NCBI GenBank assembly: GCA_027067055.1 | Contig: JAMOMK010000123.1 | Location: 1 to 64,000, forward strand | DNA: 64,000 nt | From: Lysobacterales bacterium | GTDB taxonomy: Bacteria; Pseudomonadota; Gammaproteobacteria; Xanthomonadales; Marinicellaceae | Direction: 5' to 3' | Shown: piece by piece, positions 16,094-24,788 of the stretch | How the letters are laid out: each line of letters begins with the position of its first letter | How positions within the stretch are numbered: position 1 is the stretch's first letter | The notes under the pieces: model-generated | What the model saw: the letters and a program-made list of their open reading frames with translations, nothing else | What the model was told of the DNA's origin: nothing | Database searches by the model: none | Position numbers and translations under genes: made by a program

Positions 16094-16302
16094 AATTTGT
16101 CAAATTTTTGCAATATCCATCAACAAGTTGCCATCTTATAATAGCAGTCTGAAAATATCTGTCAATAATTATTTATCAATCATTTATAGATTAGAATCGT
16201 CTAATATTCTCTTTTATAGTTAGATTGTATTTTTAAATCGTTAGGTGAGAATGTATTCTAATGTTACAATTATTCTTTAATTGTTAAATAACCCAAATAT
16301 AT

Positions 16303-17103
16303 ATGAACAAACTTTTTTTTATAATAATTGCTTTAATTACTTTATCATCTTGTACCACAAAAAAAGCCTATGTCAAACAAGATTTTATCCAAGGAAAACC
16401 TCAGATTGAGCATATTTTATTATTGATTGACTTTACCTCACTCAAAGACGACATCGGTAAAATATGGGATTTTGATGAAGACTACAACATTAAACAACAA
16501 GATTTTATTCATACTCACCTAAGTCAGCTATTACGAGGCAAAGGCTATAATGTATTACCCATGACTTTGAAAACCAGTGGTTTATTGCTTGACCCTAATT
16601 TGGCAGTTGAACACTATAAAAACAAATCATTGCAACAAAGTCTTATTTCTGCACCCTTTATCCTACGTAGTGTTGAATTAAATGACAATGAACTGAATCA
16701 ATTAACCGATTTATTCTATCTACTTAACGGCACTGTCTCGCCAAAAGTGGCCAATCACATTCAAAAATACCGGTTTGCTTCTGAAGATGCCGCACAACTG
16801 TTGTCTCAAGTAGAGTTGCCAGATAATACTGCTGCCTTAGTTATTACTGTCAATCGCCCAAAAATATCAGCAATGAAAAATATCGGTATCGGTTTATTAT
16901 CTGCAGGTTTAGTCCTAGGCGCATCTGGCGGCACTTATGTAGGCATTTCAACCTTACATGGAATCCCTTCAACCTTTGGTTATTTCATTGATGCTAAAAC
17001 GGGGCAATTACTGTGGACTAACTATGCAGGCAGCACTTCGTTTAAAAATAGCAAGAGTTCTTTCATAAAAGACATTCCTGCTGCAATCGACTATTCAGAC
17101 TGA
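16303..17103 (+). CDS. putative lipoprotein, unknown function
   Basis: 266 residues. The N-terminus MNKLFFIIIALITLSSC has a lipobox with Cys17, so the mature protein should be lipid-anchored. The rest is soluble: an alpha/beta region up to 190 (LLLIDFTSLKDDIGKIWDF), a Gly-rich hydrophobic stretch at 199-225 (GIGLLSAGLVLGASGGTYVG) and a closing FIDAKTGQLLWTNYAG strand pair, a phrase common in outer-membrane or periplasmic assembly lipoproteins of the GNA1162/DUF799 kind. I cannot fix the family. The ATG lacks a clear ribosome site. A palindromic element abuts the stop codon. Confidence 0.6.
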   Translation: MNKLFFIIIALITLSSCTTKKAYVKQDFIQGKPQIEHILLLIDFTSLKDDIGKIWDFDEDYNIKQQDFIHTHLSQLLRGKGYNVLPMTLKTSGLLLDPNLAVEHYKNKSLQQSLISAPFILRSVELNDNELNQLTDLFYLLNGTVSPKVANHIQKYRFASEDAAQLLSQVELPDNTAALVITVNRPKISAMKNIGIGLLSAGLVLGASGGTYVGISTLHGIPSTFGYFIDAKTGQLLWTNYAGSTSFKNSKSSFIKDIPAAIDYSD

Positions 17104-17245
17104 GAAAGTATTCTGATGACGAGTAAAAATGGCATAAATTTCGCTACTTTTCGTTGAAAAACTTGGAATTAGCTAGCTAGTCACAGCATTTTTCGCCTCA
17201 CACGCAAATTTTCTACTCATTTTTCATTCGCCCCATAATACTTTC
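17104..17245. repeat. long imperfect palindrome (MITE-like, ~142 bp)
   Basis: Starts one base after the stop codon of the lipoprotein gene with GAAAGTATT and ends with AATACTTTC. Further matching blocks (AAAAATG, AAATTT-GC) pair inwards to a centre near CTAGCTAG (17173-17180), so the whole element could fold into one long hairpin. No coding. It may be a mobile palindromic repeat that also serves as a terminator. Confidence 0.5.
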
Positions 17246-17396
17246 ACAGCCTGTATAAATAACGTCTTTTTTAACTTTTTTTCATTTATTTTTACTAATT
17301 TTCAAAAAAAACCTTTTTTAGTGTGTTTGCTCTAGAAAGTAGTCCTATTATGCACTACAACGAACAAACAAACACAACTATTAAAAGGTGAACAAC

Positions 17397-17756
17397 ATGA
17401 AAAACGATATTAAAAACACAGTAAACAACTTATGGTTAGCAGGTCTTGGCGTTGCTTCAATGGCACAAAAAGAATCTTTAAAAGTTTATAATTCTTTAAT
17501 TAAAGAAGGTAAAACTTTAGAGAAGAAATCAAACAAAGCTGTTAAAAACGTAACAAGCAAAGCTGAAAAAAGATTAAACAGCATTCGTCAGATTGCTGAC
17601 AAGCAAATCAATAAAGTAGAAAACTTATTTGAAACACGCATTGAGTCAGTTCTTAAAAAATTAGACATCCCTACAACTAAAGACATCAAAGGCTTAAGTT
17701 CAAAAGTTGATACTTTAGTTAAAGAGATGAAAAAAGAAGTTAAAAAAGTAGCTTAA
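17397..17756 (+). CDS. phasin family protein
   Basis: 119 residues from the ATG at 17397 (AAGGTG lies 6 bases upstream; an in-frame GTG at 17388 overlaps that site and is less likely). The start NTVNNLWLAGLGVASMAQKE matches the W-L-A-x-L-G-x-x-A box of phasin/PhaF-type proteins that coat polyhydroxyalkanoate granules. The remainder is a Lys-rich amphipathic coiled coil (ATP-binding motifs, signal peptide and membrane segments are absent), ending EMKKEVKKVA. It suggests PHA storage. It is a single gene with its own terminator structures. Confidence 0.85.
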   Translation: MKNDIKNTVNNLWLAGLGVASMAQKESLKVYNSLIKEGKTLEKKSNKAVKNVTSKAEKRLNSIRQIADKQINKVENLFETRIESVLKKLDIPTTKDIKGLSSKVDTLVKEMKKEVKKVA

Positions 17757-17770
17757 GTTACTTTTAACCG

Positions 17771-17816
17771 ATTGGTTGCACTTGTTTTCCCTCTTTTTTT
17801 TACAAGTGCAACCAAT
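17771..17816. terminator. 15-bp stem-loop after the phasin gene
   Basis: ATTGGTTGCACTTGT at 17771-17785 pairs perfectly with ACAAGTGCAACCAAT at 17802-17816; the 16-base loop contains a T8 run. Because the T run is in the loop and not after the stem, it may be an mRNA-stabilising 3' hairpin rather than a standard terminator. Confidence 0.45.
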
Positions 17817-17859
17817 AACTAGGTCCCCTATGTAACCATGGAATTGGTTGCATTACTAT

Positions 17860-17895
17860 AAAACCCTGAAATTTATTTCAGGGTTTTATTTTTTC
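17860..17895 (+). terminator. rho-independent terminator
   Basis: AAAACCCTGAAA-TTTA-TTTCAGGGTTTT followed by ATTTTTT: a perfect 12-bp stem with U-tract, the likely end of the phasin transcript. Confidence 0.8.
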
Positions 17896-17944
17896 TAACA
17901 AATTTAGCTGATTATTTCATTCACTCAAGCTATAATTTTCAATC

Positions 17945-18217
17945 ATGAAAATATTTATCTTCTTTATAGTTTTTTTACCTATGGTTGCATTTGCTACAGA
18001 CAAGCCTTCCATGACCGCCATGTGGTTAGATTTGTTTTTCTTGATTGTTGTTTTAATTTCCTTAAAAGTAGCACAATTTTCAAACAAGGCTAAATTAATT
18101 GTATTCATTAGCTACATTTTGGCAGGGATAATCACTCAAACGATTTGGTTCCCTGTTTTGTTATGGATTGGCTTGTATATTTATTTTAATAAAAAGTCTG
18201 ATGACTCAGCTTATTAG
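17945..18217 (+). CDS. small hydrophobic membrane protein
   Basis: 90 residues, unrecognised. Begins with a signal-peptide-like segment (MKIFIFFIVFLPMVAFA, possible cut after AFA) and has two or three further spans (LDLFFLIVVLISLKVA, LIVFISYILAGIITQTIW, FPVLLWIGLYIYF), ending in a short acidic tail. Likely an inner-membrane protein. It converges on the next gene with a 2-base gap and no room for a terminator. A reading frame on the opposite strand here is an antisense shadow. Confidence 0.55.
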   Translation: MKIFIFFIVFLPMVAFATDKPSMTAMWLDLFFLIVVLISLKVAQFSNKAKLIVFISYILAGIITQTIWFPVLLWIGLYIYFNKKSDDSAY

Positions 18218-18219
18218 CC

Positions 18220-19377
18220 TTATTCAAATCCATCATCAAACATCAATTCAGAATATTCAATCACTTGATAACTAAGGGCTGAGAGTGCTTCAGCTTCAAC
18301 TTCAGTATTTTCGGCTCCACCAGGAAAACTTGGGAAACCACCAAATTGATCTTGCATGGATTCTATCCAATTTTGCCCCAAATTGATTGCTGGCAAATAA
18401 TCAGCTGGCAACCTTTGGTTGGCTTTAATTAATGCCATAATTGCATAGGCGGTTGTTTGTAAACCTTTGTCATTTTCTGCTGGTGTTGCTAAATTTGAAT
18501 GCCAATACCATGAACCATCGGCATTTTGCTTACTGACAAGGAAATCAGCTAACTGCTGAATTGATGAGAGTCCATTTATATTATGTAAGGGAGAATTTAT
18601 TGGGTTGAAATTTTGGCGATTAATTACAGATAATCCCCACAATCCACCAGCAACACCAATTAAATCGCTGTAAACAGTATCTGGGCTTGTATCATTCATA
18701 CTATTAAAGCCATCTAAAATAGCTTGAACATAGAGCTCAGCATCTGCATTTCGACCATGTTTCATCGCCATCATGGGTAAAGATTTAAATTCCCAAGGCA
18801 ACAAATTCACCCAAGTGCCTTGCCTAAAAGTGACAACACTATTAATCCATGTGCTGGTATCCAAATCATCAGGACCATATGTAACGGCATCTAATTGACC
18901 AAAAAAATCAGTTTCAACAAAATTTGTGTACGTCATGTCTGCTGAAGCTTGACTGAGGTTCCACATAAACAATGGAGTTTCGGTTGAAAATCGTGACTCA
19001 CCATTACTATATTGTGACAACAAATCAAAGTTTCCACCATTGATCATGATACCTAAATAAGCACTATTTCCAGTCTGTTTCCATGCCCCATGAATACCAT
19101 TCAAAATAGGAGATGTTATATTGTGGTAGGTTGCCGTACAATCATTGTGTGGCCACCCGAAGCCACCATCTGGACATTGTTGAGAAGCTATATGAATGGC
19201 AGCAGCGTGAATGACATTAATGTCAGGCGCTTGTGGATTCCAACTAATGACTTGGTCAGTATCAACCTGATAGACCATACCGCCATTTGTTGTGACTATT
19301 GGATGTATTTTATAATTTATTGCAGGTGCTGGCATTATTGTCAGTGCACCCACCAACAGCAAAAATTGTTTTATCAT
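18220..19377 (-). CDS. secreted protein with prenyltransferase/squalene-cyclase-like repeats
   Basis: 385 residues with a signal peptide (MIKQFLLLVGALTIMPAPA). The body has helical repeats with QxxDGSW-type motifs: CPDGGFGWPHND near 68-79, FLVSKQNADGSWYWHS near 278-293, GLQTTAYAIMAL, and DQFGGFPSFPGG near 347-358. These are the marks of the alpha/alpha-toroid fold shared by terpene cyclases and related binding proteins. The DxDD-type catalytic acid motif of true cyclases is not seen, so enzymatic activity is doubtful. It ends LMFDDGFE, a short motif shared with other secreted proteins in this window. Confidence 0.65.
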   Translation of the reverse strand: MIKQFLLLVGALTIMPAPAINYKIHPIVTTNGGMVYQVDTDQVISWNPQAPDINVIHAAAIHIASQQCPDGGFGWPHNDCTATYHNITSPILNGIHGAWKQTGNSAYLGIMINGGNFDLLSQYSNGESRFSTETPLFMWNLSQASADMTYTNFVETDFFGQLDAVTYGPDDLDTSTWINSVVTFRQGTWVNLLPWEFKSLPMMAMKHGRNADAELYVQAILDGFNSMNDTSPDTVYSDLIGVAGGLWGLSVINRQNFNPINSPLHNINGLSSIQQLADFLVSKQNADGSWYWHSNLATPAENDKGLQTTAYAIMALIKANQRLPADYLPAINLGQNWIESMQDQFGGFPSFPGGAENTEVEAEALSALSYQVIEYSELMFDDGFE

Positions 19378-19403
19378 TATTATTTCCCCATATTATTAAC
19401 ATT

Positions 19404-19565
19404 TGAGGTATATACACAACTAGGGGCGAATGGGATGGAGATGCACATTGAGCTAGTTTTCTCTCTAAAAATTGAATCTACAGTCATTCTATAGCTTGGT
19501 TTTTAGAGGAAAAAACAACCAATGTGGGCTACATTCCCACCGTTTTTAGTTATGCATATACCTCA
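19404..19565. mobile_element. MITE-like element with imperfect ~46-bp inverted ends
   Basis: Ends TGAGGTATATACACAACTA and TAGTTATGCATATACCTCA are inverted repeats with few mismatches, and the match continues inward to CACATTG / CAATGTG. The element is 162 bp, non-coding, and flanked by ATT on both sides (19401-19403 and 19566-19568), suggesting a 3-bp target duplication. It lies upstream of the toroid-protein gene. A degenerate copy of the hairpin at 44171 follows at 19606-19631. Confidence 0.55.
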
Positions 19566-19605
19566 ATTACCTTTATTTTAACACAGTATAGCTCTAATTT
19601 CATAT

Positions 19606-19631
19606 ATTAACCCTGAGGCATAATTCTTAGG
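19606..19631. repeat. degenerate copy of the ATTAACCCTG hairpin
   Basis: ATTAACCCTGAGGCATAATTCTTAGG matches the left arm and loop of the perfect hairpin at 44171-44203 (ATTAACCCTGCGGCATAATA), but the right arm has decayed. It lies just past the stop of the 1358-residue gene. Confidence 0.4.
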
Positions 19632-19652
19632 TATGGTGTTTACCCCTACAAC

Positions 19653-22600
19653 TCACAATGTTGGACACCCTTCTTCAAAACTATTTCTATAAATTATTTC
19701 ACCATCATTCGCACAGACGATTTCAACAGTGGTGATATCGTTACCAGCAAGCGTAGAGCTGCCATTTACTACAGAACAATTTTGTGTAGGGTTGTGGGCA
19801 GGTGTAAGTATTGTGATGTCATAAGGACTTTGATCTAGCAAAGGCATACTAAAAACAAACGTGGTTTGATTGCACAGTTGCAAATCATTGCTAAGGTTGT
19901 TTTGTAAAACCATAGAATTATCATTGATCAAACCCGTAACAGTACCACCAATAAAATAGGTATCAGTGGTACAGGTGATATCGACGTTAGTTATGTCTGT
20001 ACCAGTCACTGTTCCACTGGCATTGACTAATACACATGTTTGATTAGGTGATGTGGGTTGTGTGTTTATGGTGACTAAATAGGAGCTGCCATTAATTAAT
20101 TGATTGAAAAAATTGTATGTCCCATTGCCATTCAGTGATGCATTTTCTATGTTGTTAAGTTTTATACTGACTCCTCCAATTAAGCCAGTAATAGTGCCCC
20201 CAATTGCTGAAAACACATCAATCCGAATAATTTGATTGGCAATCGCGGTACCACCGTTATTGTCCGAAATCGTATAAGGGAAAATTACTGTACCAATAAA
20301 ATTCGCATCTGGGATGAATTGGAAGCTAGTTCCAAAAAATACAGTAACCACGCCATTGGGCACTGCAATACTCTGATTTGAACTACCAGTTAATGCTACG
20401 CCATTTAATGAGATAACTGACAACGTATCGCCATCAGGGTCAGTGTCACCTGTCAAAGGAAACAATATCAAATTGCCATCGACTTTAACCGTATAATTAT
20501 CATCAACCGCCACAGGAAATCCTGGGTTGTCTGCAAAATCGATACCAATATTGCTGCTAAAGGTGTTAAAAAAGCCCGAATTTAACACAATCGCTGCATT
20601 GCCATTGGTAAAGGCATCATCTGTGAAAGTAAAAGTTAAGTCAGAAACATCATTAAAGCTTTGGTGCGAAATTGCATTGCCTGTTAGTGTCAAGGTGGCT
20701 TGTGTTGCTGAGTTGTTAATGGTCAATACAGCTGTAAGTCCATCGGGTAGATTGCCAATGCTGTATTGAGTAGAGGGTAAATCTACTGAATTAATACTAA
20801 ATGTCTCGCCTATTGAAGTAATGACAATTGGGTTTGAATTGTCTATCGAACCATCATTAGCCAGTGCCTCAGGATAAGACGCTGCGGCTAAAGCATAAGC
20901 CAGTCGTGGATTATCAATAAAGTCGATGCGTGCAGCAGCTATATAAATATTGACACCAAAACCCGAATTGACAATAATTTTGGCATCATTATTGGTAAAG
21001 GCAGCATCATGAAATCTAAACGGAAAGTCGATGACATTATTGCTGATTTGGTGTGAAGTGGCGGTTCCTGAAAAAGTCAGCGTTGCCAATGTGCCAGTAC
21101 TATCAATAGTAAGAATCGGAGTTAAACCAGCAGGCACTCGACCAATAGTATATAAACTCGAAGGCAAAACACCAGAACTTGTGGTGAAGTGCCCAGTGCT
21201 TATATCGCCCGCTAAATTGATTGTTAATGGCGTTGTATTATCAATCATTCCAATATTACTGGAGTTTTCATCATACTGACCAAGGGTGTAAGTCATGGTA
21301 ATGTTGTCATTAAAATTAAATTCTATATCTTGCATAAAAGGCGTGATGCTTCCTGAATTGACGATATTATTGGCATTATTATTGCTAAATGCCGTATCGG
21401 TAAAACTAAAAGCAAGATTGGCAACTATATCATTCAGGTCTTGGTGGTCTAGGGTCGCACCTGTAAATGCCAGCGTTGCTGTGGTGGCAGAGGGATCAAT
21501 ATTAAGCACTGCGCTTAAGCCATTAGGCATACCAGTGATACTGTATTGATTTGTAGGTAAAGCTGTTCCACTGCTAGTAAATGTACTATTGTTTAGTTTA
21601 ATGGACAATGATCTTGTATTGTTGATAGTACCATCATTAGCTACCGTTTCTTGATAAATGGTCGGGCTTAAGTCGTATTGTTCAATGGTTTTATTACTAC
21701 CTGCAATGTAAAGTGTACTGCCATCGCCGTTAAAGATCATGCTGGTTGGATCTAATTCTTGCCCAGAAAACCGAAAAGCAACACGATCAAAAACTGCACT
21801 TGAAATATCATAAGCAATGGTTAAATTGTATTGGTTAACATCATCGCCTTGATATCCCATTACATAAAGTTTACTGCCGCCATGATTGAAAAAGATGGAT
21901 TGTGGTCGTGTTTCTTGTTCAGCGACATTTAATGCTGTTTGATTGAAACTGGCTGTCGAAATATCGTAGGGTATGGTCATATTGTATTGGCTGATATTAC
22001 CAAGATTGCTATTTGTTATAATATAAAGTTGAGTCCCATCATTATTGAATAGCATTGATCGGGGAGATGTCCCTTGTGCGTCGACATTCATCACAACTGC
22101 ATTAAAGGTGGCTGTTGAAATATCATAGGCATTGCTTAAATCATACTGGTTTACATCTAGTCCACTAACACCTAGAATATACAATTTATAACCGTCATTG
22201 CTAAAAATCATAGAAACAGGTTGGTAATCCTGATCAAATATATTAAGAACCTCTCCAACATATAGGGCCGTTGAAATATCATAGGCCCTCATCAGATTAT
22301 ATTGGGAAATATTGCGAAGACCAGGTCCCAACAAATAGAGTACAGTGCCATCATTGTTAAAAATCATATCGTATGGTATACCACTAGCCAGAACAGAATC
22401 AATGGCTGTACCACTATAAACCGCGGATGTTAGGTCAAGCTCTGGCGTTAAGATATAATCCAATCGGTATTCATCCAAAAAATCAACAGCAGTATTAGTG
22501 CTATAAGCTGAATTAATCCTAGAATTAACAACATTAGCAGCGTCTCCACCAATAAAGGCCGCATCGGTAAAGGAAAAGCTTAAGTCACTGATGTCATTAA

Positions 22601-23729
22601 TGTCTTGATGATTAATGGCATTGCCAGTCAAACTTAATACCGCTTGAGTGCCACTGCTGTCAATATTAAGCACAGGTATCAGCCCTGCGGGAACATTACC
22701 AACACTGTACTGACCAACCGGCAAGGCTGCCGAGCTGGTACTAAAGCTGTCACCAACCAAATTGATAATCAATGGATTTGAGTTATCAACCGAACCATTG
22801 TTGCCGAGCGTTTCAGCGTAGATGATCTGGTTTATATCGAATTGATTAATGGTGCTACTGACAGAGTCTGACACATAAAGTCTGCTGCCATCATCATTAA
22901 AAATTATCGCCAGTGGCGTGATGGCTGTTGTCGTTAAATCAAGTGAAATTTGCCCATAACTAGCGCTTGTTAGGTCATAGGCTGTGGTCACATCAAATTG
23001 ATGAATGGTGTTAGGGCTGCCATCTGCCACGTAAAGCTTTGAACCATCGGCATTAAAAACCATTGAAGTAGGGATGCTAATAATACCTGCGAATGTAAGA
23101 ACCGTTCCAACTTCGCTGGCTGTGCGAATATCATAAGCTGTACTTAGGTTGTATTGTTTGATATCCTTGGCAGTTGGATGCATCACATAAAGAATCGTAC
23201 CATCACCGTTATAAACCATGTCGATAGTATCAATAGCTAAAATATTAGCATATGGAAAAAACTCTATAGGTTGTGCTGTGGCAATATCATAAGCCGTTGT
23301 CAGCAGATATTGCCAAATGTAACCATCACTTACGAGGACATAAAGTTTGCTGCCATCACCGTTGTACTGCAAGGTTTGTATATGGTGTAACCCTGTATTT
23401 GACTCAATAAAGGCCACTTGATTAAAAGTGGCAGTGGAGACATCAAAAGCAGAAGTTAAGTCGTATTGATTGATGTTATTATTATCCCAACCTGTTACAT
23501 AAAGCTTACTGCCATCACCGTTGAAAAGCATGGCAAATGGCCGACTTTCCTGAGCCGAAACATCCAGCACACTGCTATTAAAACTGGCAATAGAAATATC
23601 ATAAGGCTTATCCACCACATAATCCAAGGACTGTGCTTGTGGTGTTGTGGCAAATGACAACATAATTATAAGCCATAAAAAGCTCAAAGTTATTGAAAGT
23701 GTTCTGTCTTTTCTATTAAAGTTTTTCAT
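19653..23729 (-). CDS. large secreted repeat protein with beta-propeller-like units
   Basis: 1358 residues. Signal peptide TLSITLSFLWLIIMLSF-ATTPQAQ. Three alternating parts: propeller-like repeats of about 45 residues with the core MVFNADGSKLYVADG / DVNQYDLTTAYDISTA (about 12 copies); four or five copies of a 110-residue domain starting NDGSIDNSNPLVI and ending FSFTDDAFTNGNAANIVNSG; and C-terminal Ig-like domains (DDNYTVKVDGNLILF, DTDPDGDTLSVIS) plus two short IGGTVTGL units. It ends EIIYRNSFEEGCPTL. Probably a surface or secreted adhesin-like protein. No enzyme motif is visible. High internal repetition makes recombination or assembly error possible. Confidence 0.75.
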   Translation of the reverse strand: MKNFNRKDRTLSITLSFLWLIIMLSFATTPQAQSLDYVVDKPYDISIASFNSSVLDVSAQESRPFAMLFNGDGSKLYVTGWDNNNINQYDLTSAFDVSTATFNQVAFIESNTGLHHIQTLQYNGDGSKLYVLVSDGYIWQYLLTTAYDIATAQPIEFFPYANILAIDTIDMVYNGDGTILYVMHPTAKDIKQYNLSTAYDIRTASEVGTVLTFAGIISIPTSMVFNADGSKLYVADGSPNTIHQFDVTTAYDLTSASYGQISLDLTTTAITPLAIIFNDDGSRLYVSDSVSSTINQFDINQIIYAETLGNNGSVDNSNPLIINLVGDSFSTSSAALPVGQYSVGNVPAGLIPVLNIDSSGTQAVLSLTGNAINHQDINDISDLSFSFTDAAFIGGDAANVVNSRINSAYSTNTAVDFLDEYRLDYILTPELDLTSAVYSGTAIDSVLASGIPYDMIFNNDGTVLYLLGPGLRNISQYNLMRAYDISTALYVGEVLNIFDQDYQPVSMIFSNDGYKLYILGVSGLDVNQYDLSNAYDISTATFNAVVMNVDAQGTSPRSMLFNNDGTQLYIITNSNLGNISQYNMTIPYDISTASFNQTALNVAEQETRPQSIFFNHGGSKLYVMGYQGDDVNQYNLTIAYDISSAVFDRVAFRFSGQELDPTSMIFNGDGSTLYIAGSNKTIEQYDLSPTIYQETVANDGTINNTRSLSIKLNNSTFTSSGTALPTNQYSITGMPNGLSAVLNIDPSATTATLAFTGATLDHQDLNDIVANLAFSFTDTAFSNNNANNIVNSGSITPFMQDIEFNFNDNITMTYTLGQYDENSSNIGMIDNTTPLTINLAGDISTGHFTTSSGVLPSSLYTIGRVPAGLTPILTIDSTGTLATLTFSGTATSHQISNNVIDFPFRFHDAAFTNNDAKIIVNSGFGVNIYIAAARIDFIDNPRLAYALAAASYPEALANDGSIDNSNPIVITSIGETFSINSVDLPSTQYSIGNLPDGLTAVLTINNSATQATLTLTGNAISHQSFNDVSDLTFTFTDDAFTNGNAAIVLNSGFFNTFSSNIGIDFADNPGFPVAVDDNYTVKVDGNLILFPLTGDTDPDGDTLSVISLNGVALTGSSNQSIAVPNGVVTVFFGTSFQFIPDANFIGTVIFPYTISDNNGGTAIANQIIRIDVFSAIGGTITGLIGGVSIKLNNIENASLNGNGTYNFFNQLINGSSYLVTINTQPTSPNQTCVLVNASGTVTGTDITNVDITCTTDTYFIGGTVTGLINDNSMVLQNNLSNDLQLCNQTTFVFSMPLLDQSPYDITILTPAHNPTQNCSVVNGSSTLAGNDITTVEIVCANDGEIIYRNSFEEGCPTL

Positions 23730-23834
23730 AATATTTTCATCACGCCAGAGGTTTTTTTATAGGTTGTTACCTATATAAGCGAGATTGAAAACGGAATCCC
23801 TCATTTAATTTTAATTAATTTGTTTTTATATAAA

Positions 23835-23913
23835 TGTTGGGTATCGCTACGCTCCACCCAACCTACAAAAACAAATGAAACCGTAGGTTGGGTCGAGCTT
23901 GCGACACCCAACA
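23835..23913. repeat. REP pair (BIME) 1
   Basis: TGTTGGGTATCGCTACGCTC...CCTAC and, 19 bases on, GTAGGTTGGGTCGAGCTTGC...CCAACA form two inverted REP units. Each unit is a stem with arms TGGGT / ACCCA around a bulged GC-rich loop. The sequence is repeated at 23997-24074 and 24650-24727. Confidence 0.8.
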
Positions 23914-23996
23914 AAAATATTAAATTTTAACATTTGATATTAATTAACATAAGAATCGAATAGAGTCATTAATAAGCATTGATGTTGGCTGATAAA

Positions 23997-24074
23997 TGTT
24001 GGGTATCGCTGCGCTCCACCCAACCTACAAAAAAAAAGAAACCGTAGGTTGGATCGAGCGTGCGACACCCAACA
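23997..24074. repeat. REP pair (BIME) 2
   Basis: Same two-unit inverted arrangement as the copy at 23835, with a few substitutions (GCTGCGCTCC, GGATCGAGCGTGC). It lies just upstream of the RAYT gene, and the 14 bases before it (TTGGCTGATAAATG) are also found before copy 3. Confidence 0.8.
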
Positions 24075-24107
24075 AATTAAACACAAAACCATAACAAAAA
24101 ATAAAAA

Positions 24108-24635
24108 ATGCAATACAGAAGAGCAAAACAAAAAGGAGGAACCTATTTTTTCACCCTCACCTTAAAAAATCGAAAATCATCATTATTAATCAATTATTTT
24201 GATTGTCTTCGCAATGCCTTTAATAAGGTCAAAAACAACCATCGGTTTATATTGGATGCCATGGTTGTTTTACCCGAACATTTGCATATGTTAATGACAT
24301 TGCCTGAAAATGATGACAACTATGCCACTCGGATAAGATTGATTAAAACCAATTTTTCCAGGGCCATACCAAAAACCGAGAACATCAACGCAAGCCGTAT
24401 ACAAAAAGGCGAACGAGGTATTTGGCAAAGACGCTATTGGGAACATTGTATAAAAAATAAAACTGATTTTAATCGCCACGTCGATTATATCCACTACAAC
24501 CCTGTTAAACATGGTTACGTTGACAAACCTATTGATTGGCAGTATTCAACAATACATAAATTTATTGCCAATAATGTTTTGTCGAAAAATTGGGGTGGTG
24601 AATATCGTGGGGATTTTGATATTTTGAAGCCTTAA
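24108..24635 (+). CDS. REP-associated tyrosine transposase (RAYT)
   Basis: 175 residues of the Y1/HUH transposase superfamily. The metal-binding HUH motif is HLH at 58-60 (VVLPEHLHMLMTLP), and the C-terminal block WQRRYWEHCI...HVDYIHYNPVKHG (106-136) is the RAYT signature with the catalytic Tyr at 127 or 130. RAYTs are domesticated single-copy transposases that move or process REP sequences. Three REP pairs of one type flank it within 140 bases, so it is very probably their cognate enzyme. All motifs are intact. Confidence 0.93.
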   Translation: MQYRRAKQKGGTYFFTLTLKNRKSSLLINYFDCLRNAFNKVKNNHRFILDAMVVLPEHLHMLMTLPENDDNYATRIRLIKTNFSRAIPKTENINASRIQKGERGIWQRRYWEHCIKNKTDFNRHVDYIHYNPVKHGYVDKPIDWQYSTIHKFIANNVLSKNWGGEYRGDFDILKP

Positions 24636-24649
24636 TATTGGCTGATAAA

Positions 24650-24727
24650 TGTTGGGTATCGCTACGCTCCACCCAACCTACAAATACCCAAATCCCGTAG
24701 GTTGGGTCGAGCTTGCGACACCCAACA
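24650..24727. repeat. REP pair (BIME) 3
   Basis: Third copy of the same REP pair, 14 bases after the RAYT stop. The sequence after it (AACATTTGATGTTAATTA) also matches the sequence after copy 1 (AACATTTGATATTAATTA), so the region around copies 1 and 3 is duplicated and the RAYT gene lies between. Confidence 0.8.
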
Positions 24728-24788
24728 AAAACTGTAAATTATAACATTTGATGTTAATTAGAGTTAGAATCACATAGAATGTTTAACC

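Noticed and set aside
17917-18108. 63-codon minus-strand frame opposite the small membrane protein
   Set aside because: The plus strand has a signal peptide and membrane spans; the minus frame has neither.
23835-24727. CRISPR-like spacing of three repeats
   Set aside because: The repeats are inverted REP pairs, spaced irregularly by 83 and 575 bases with a RAYT gene between two of them, not direct repeats with uniform spacers.
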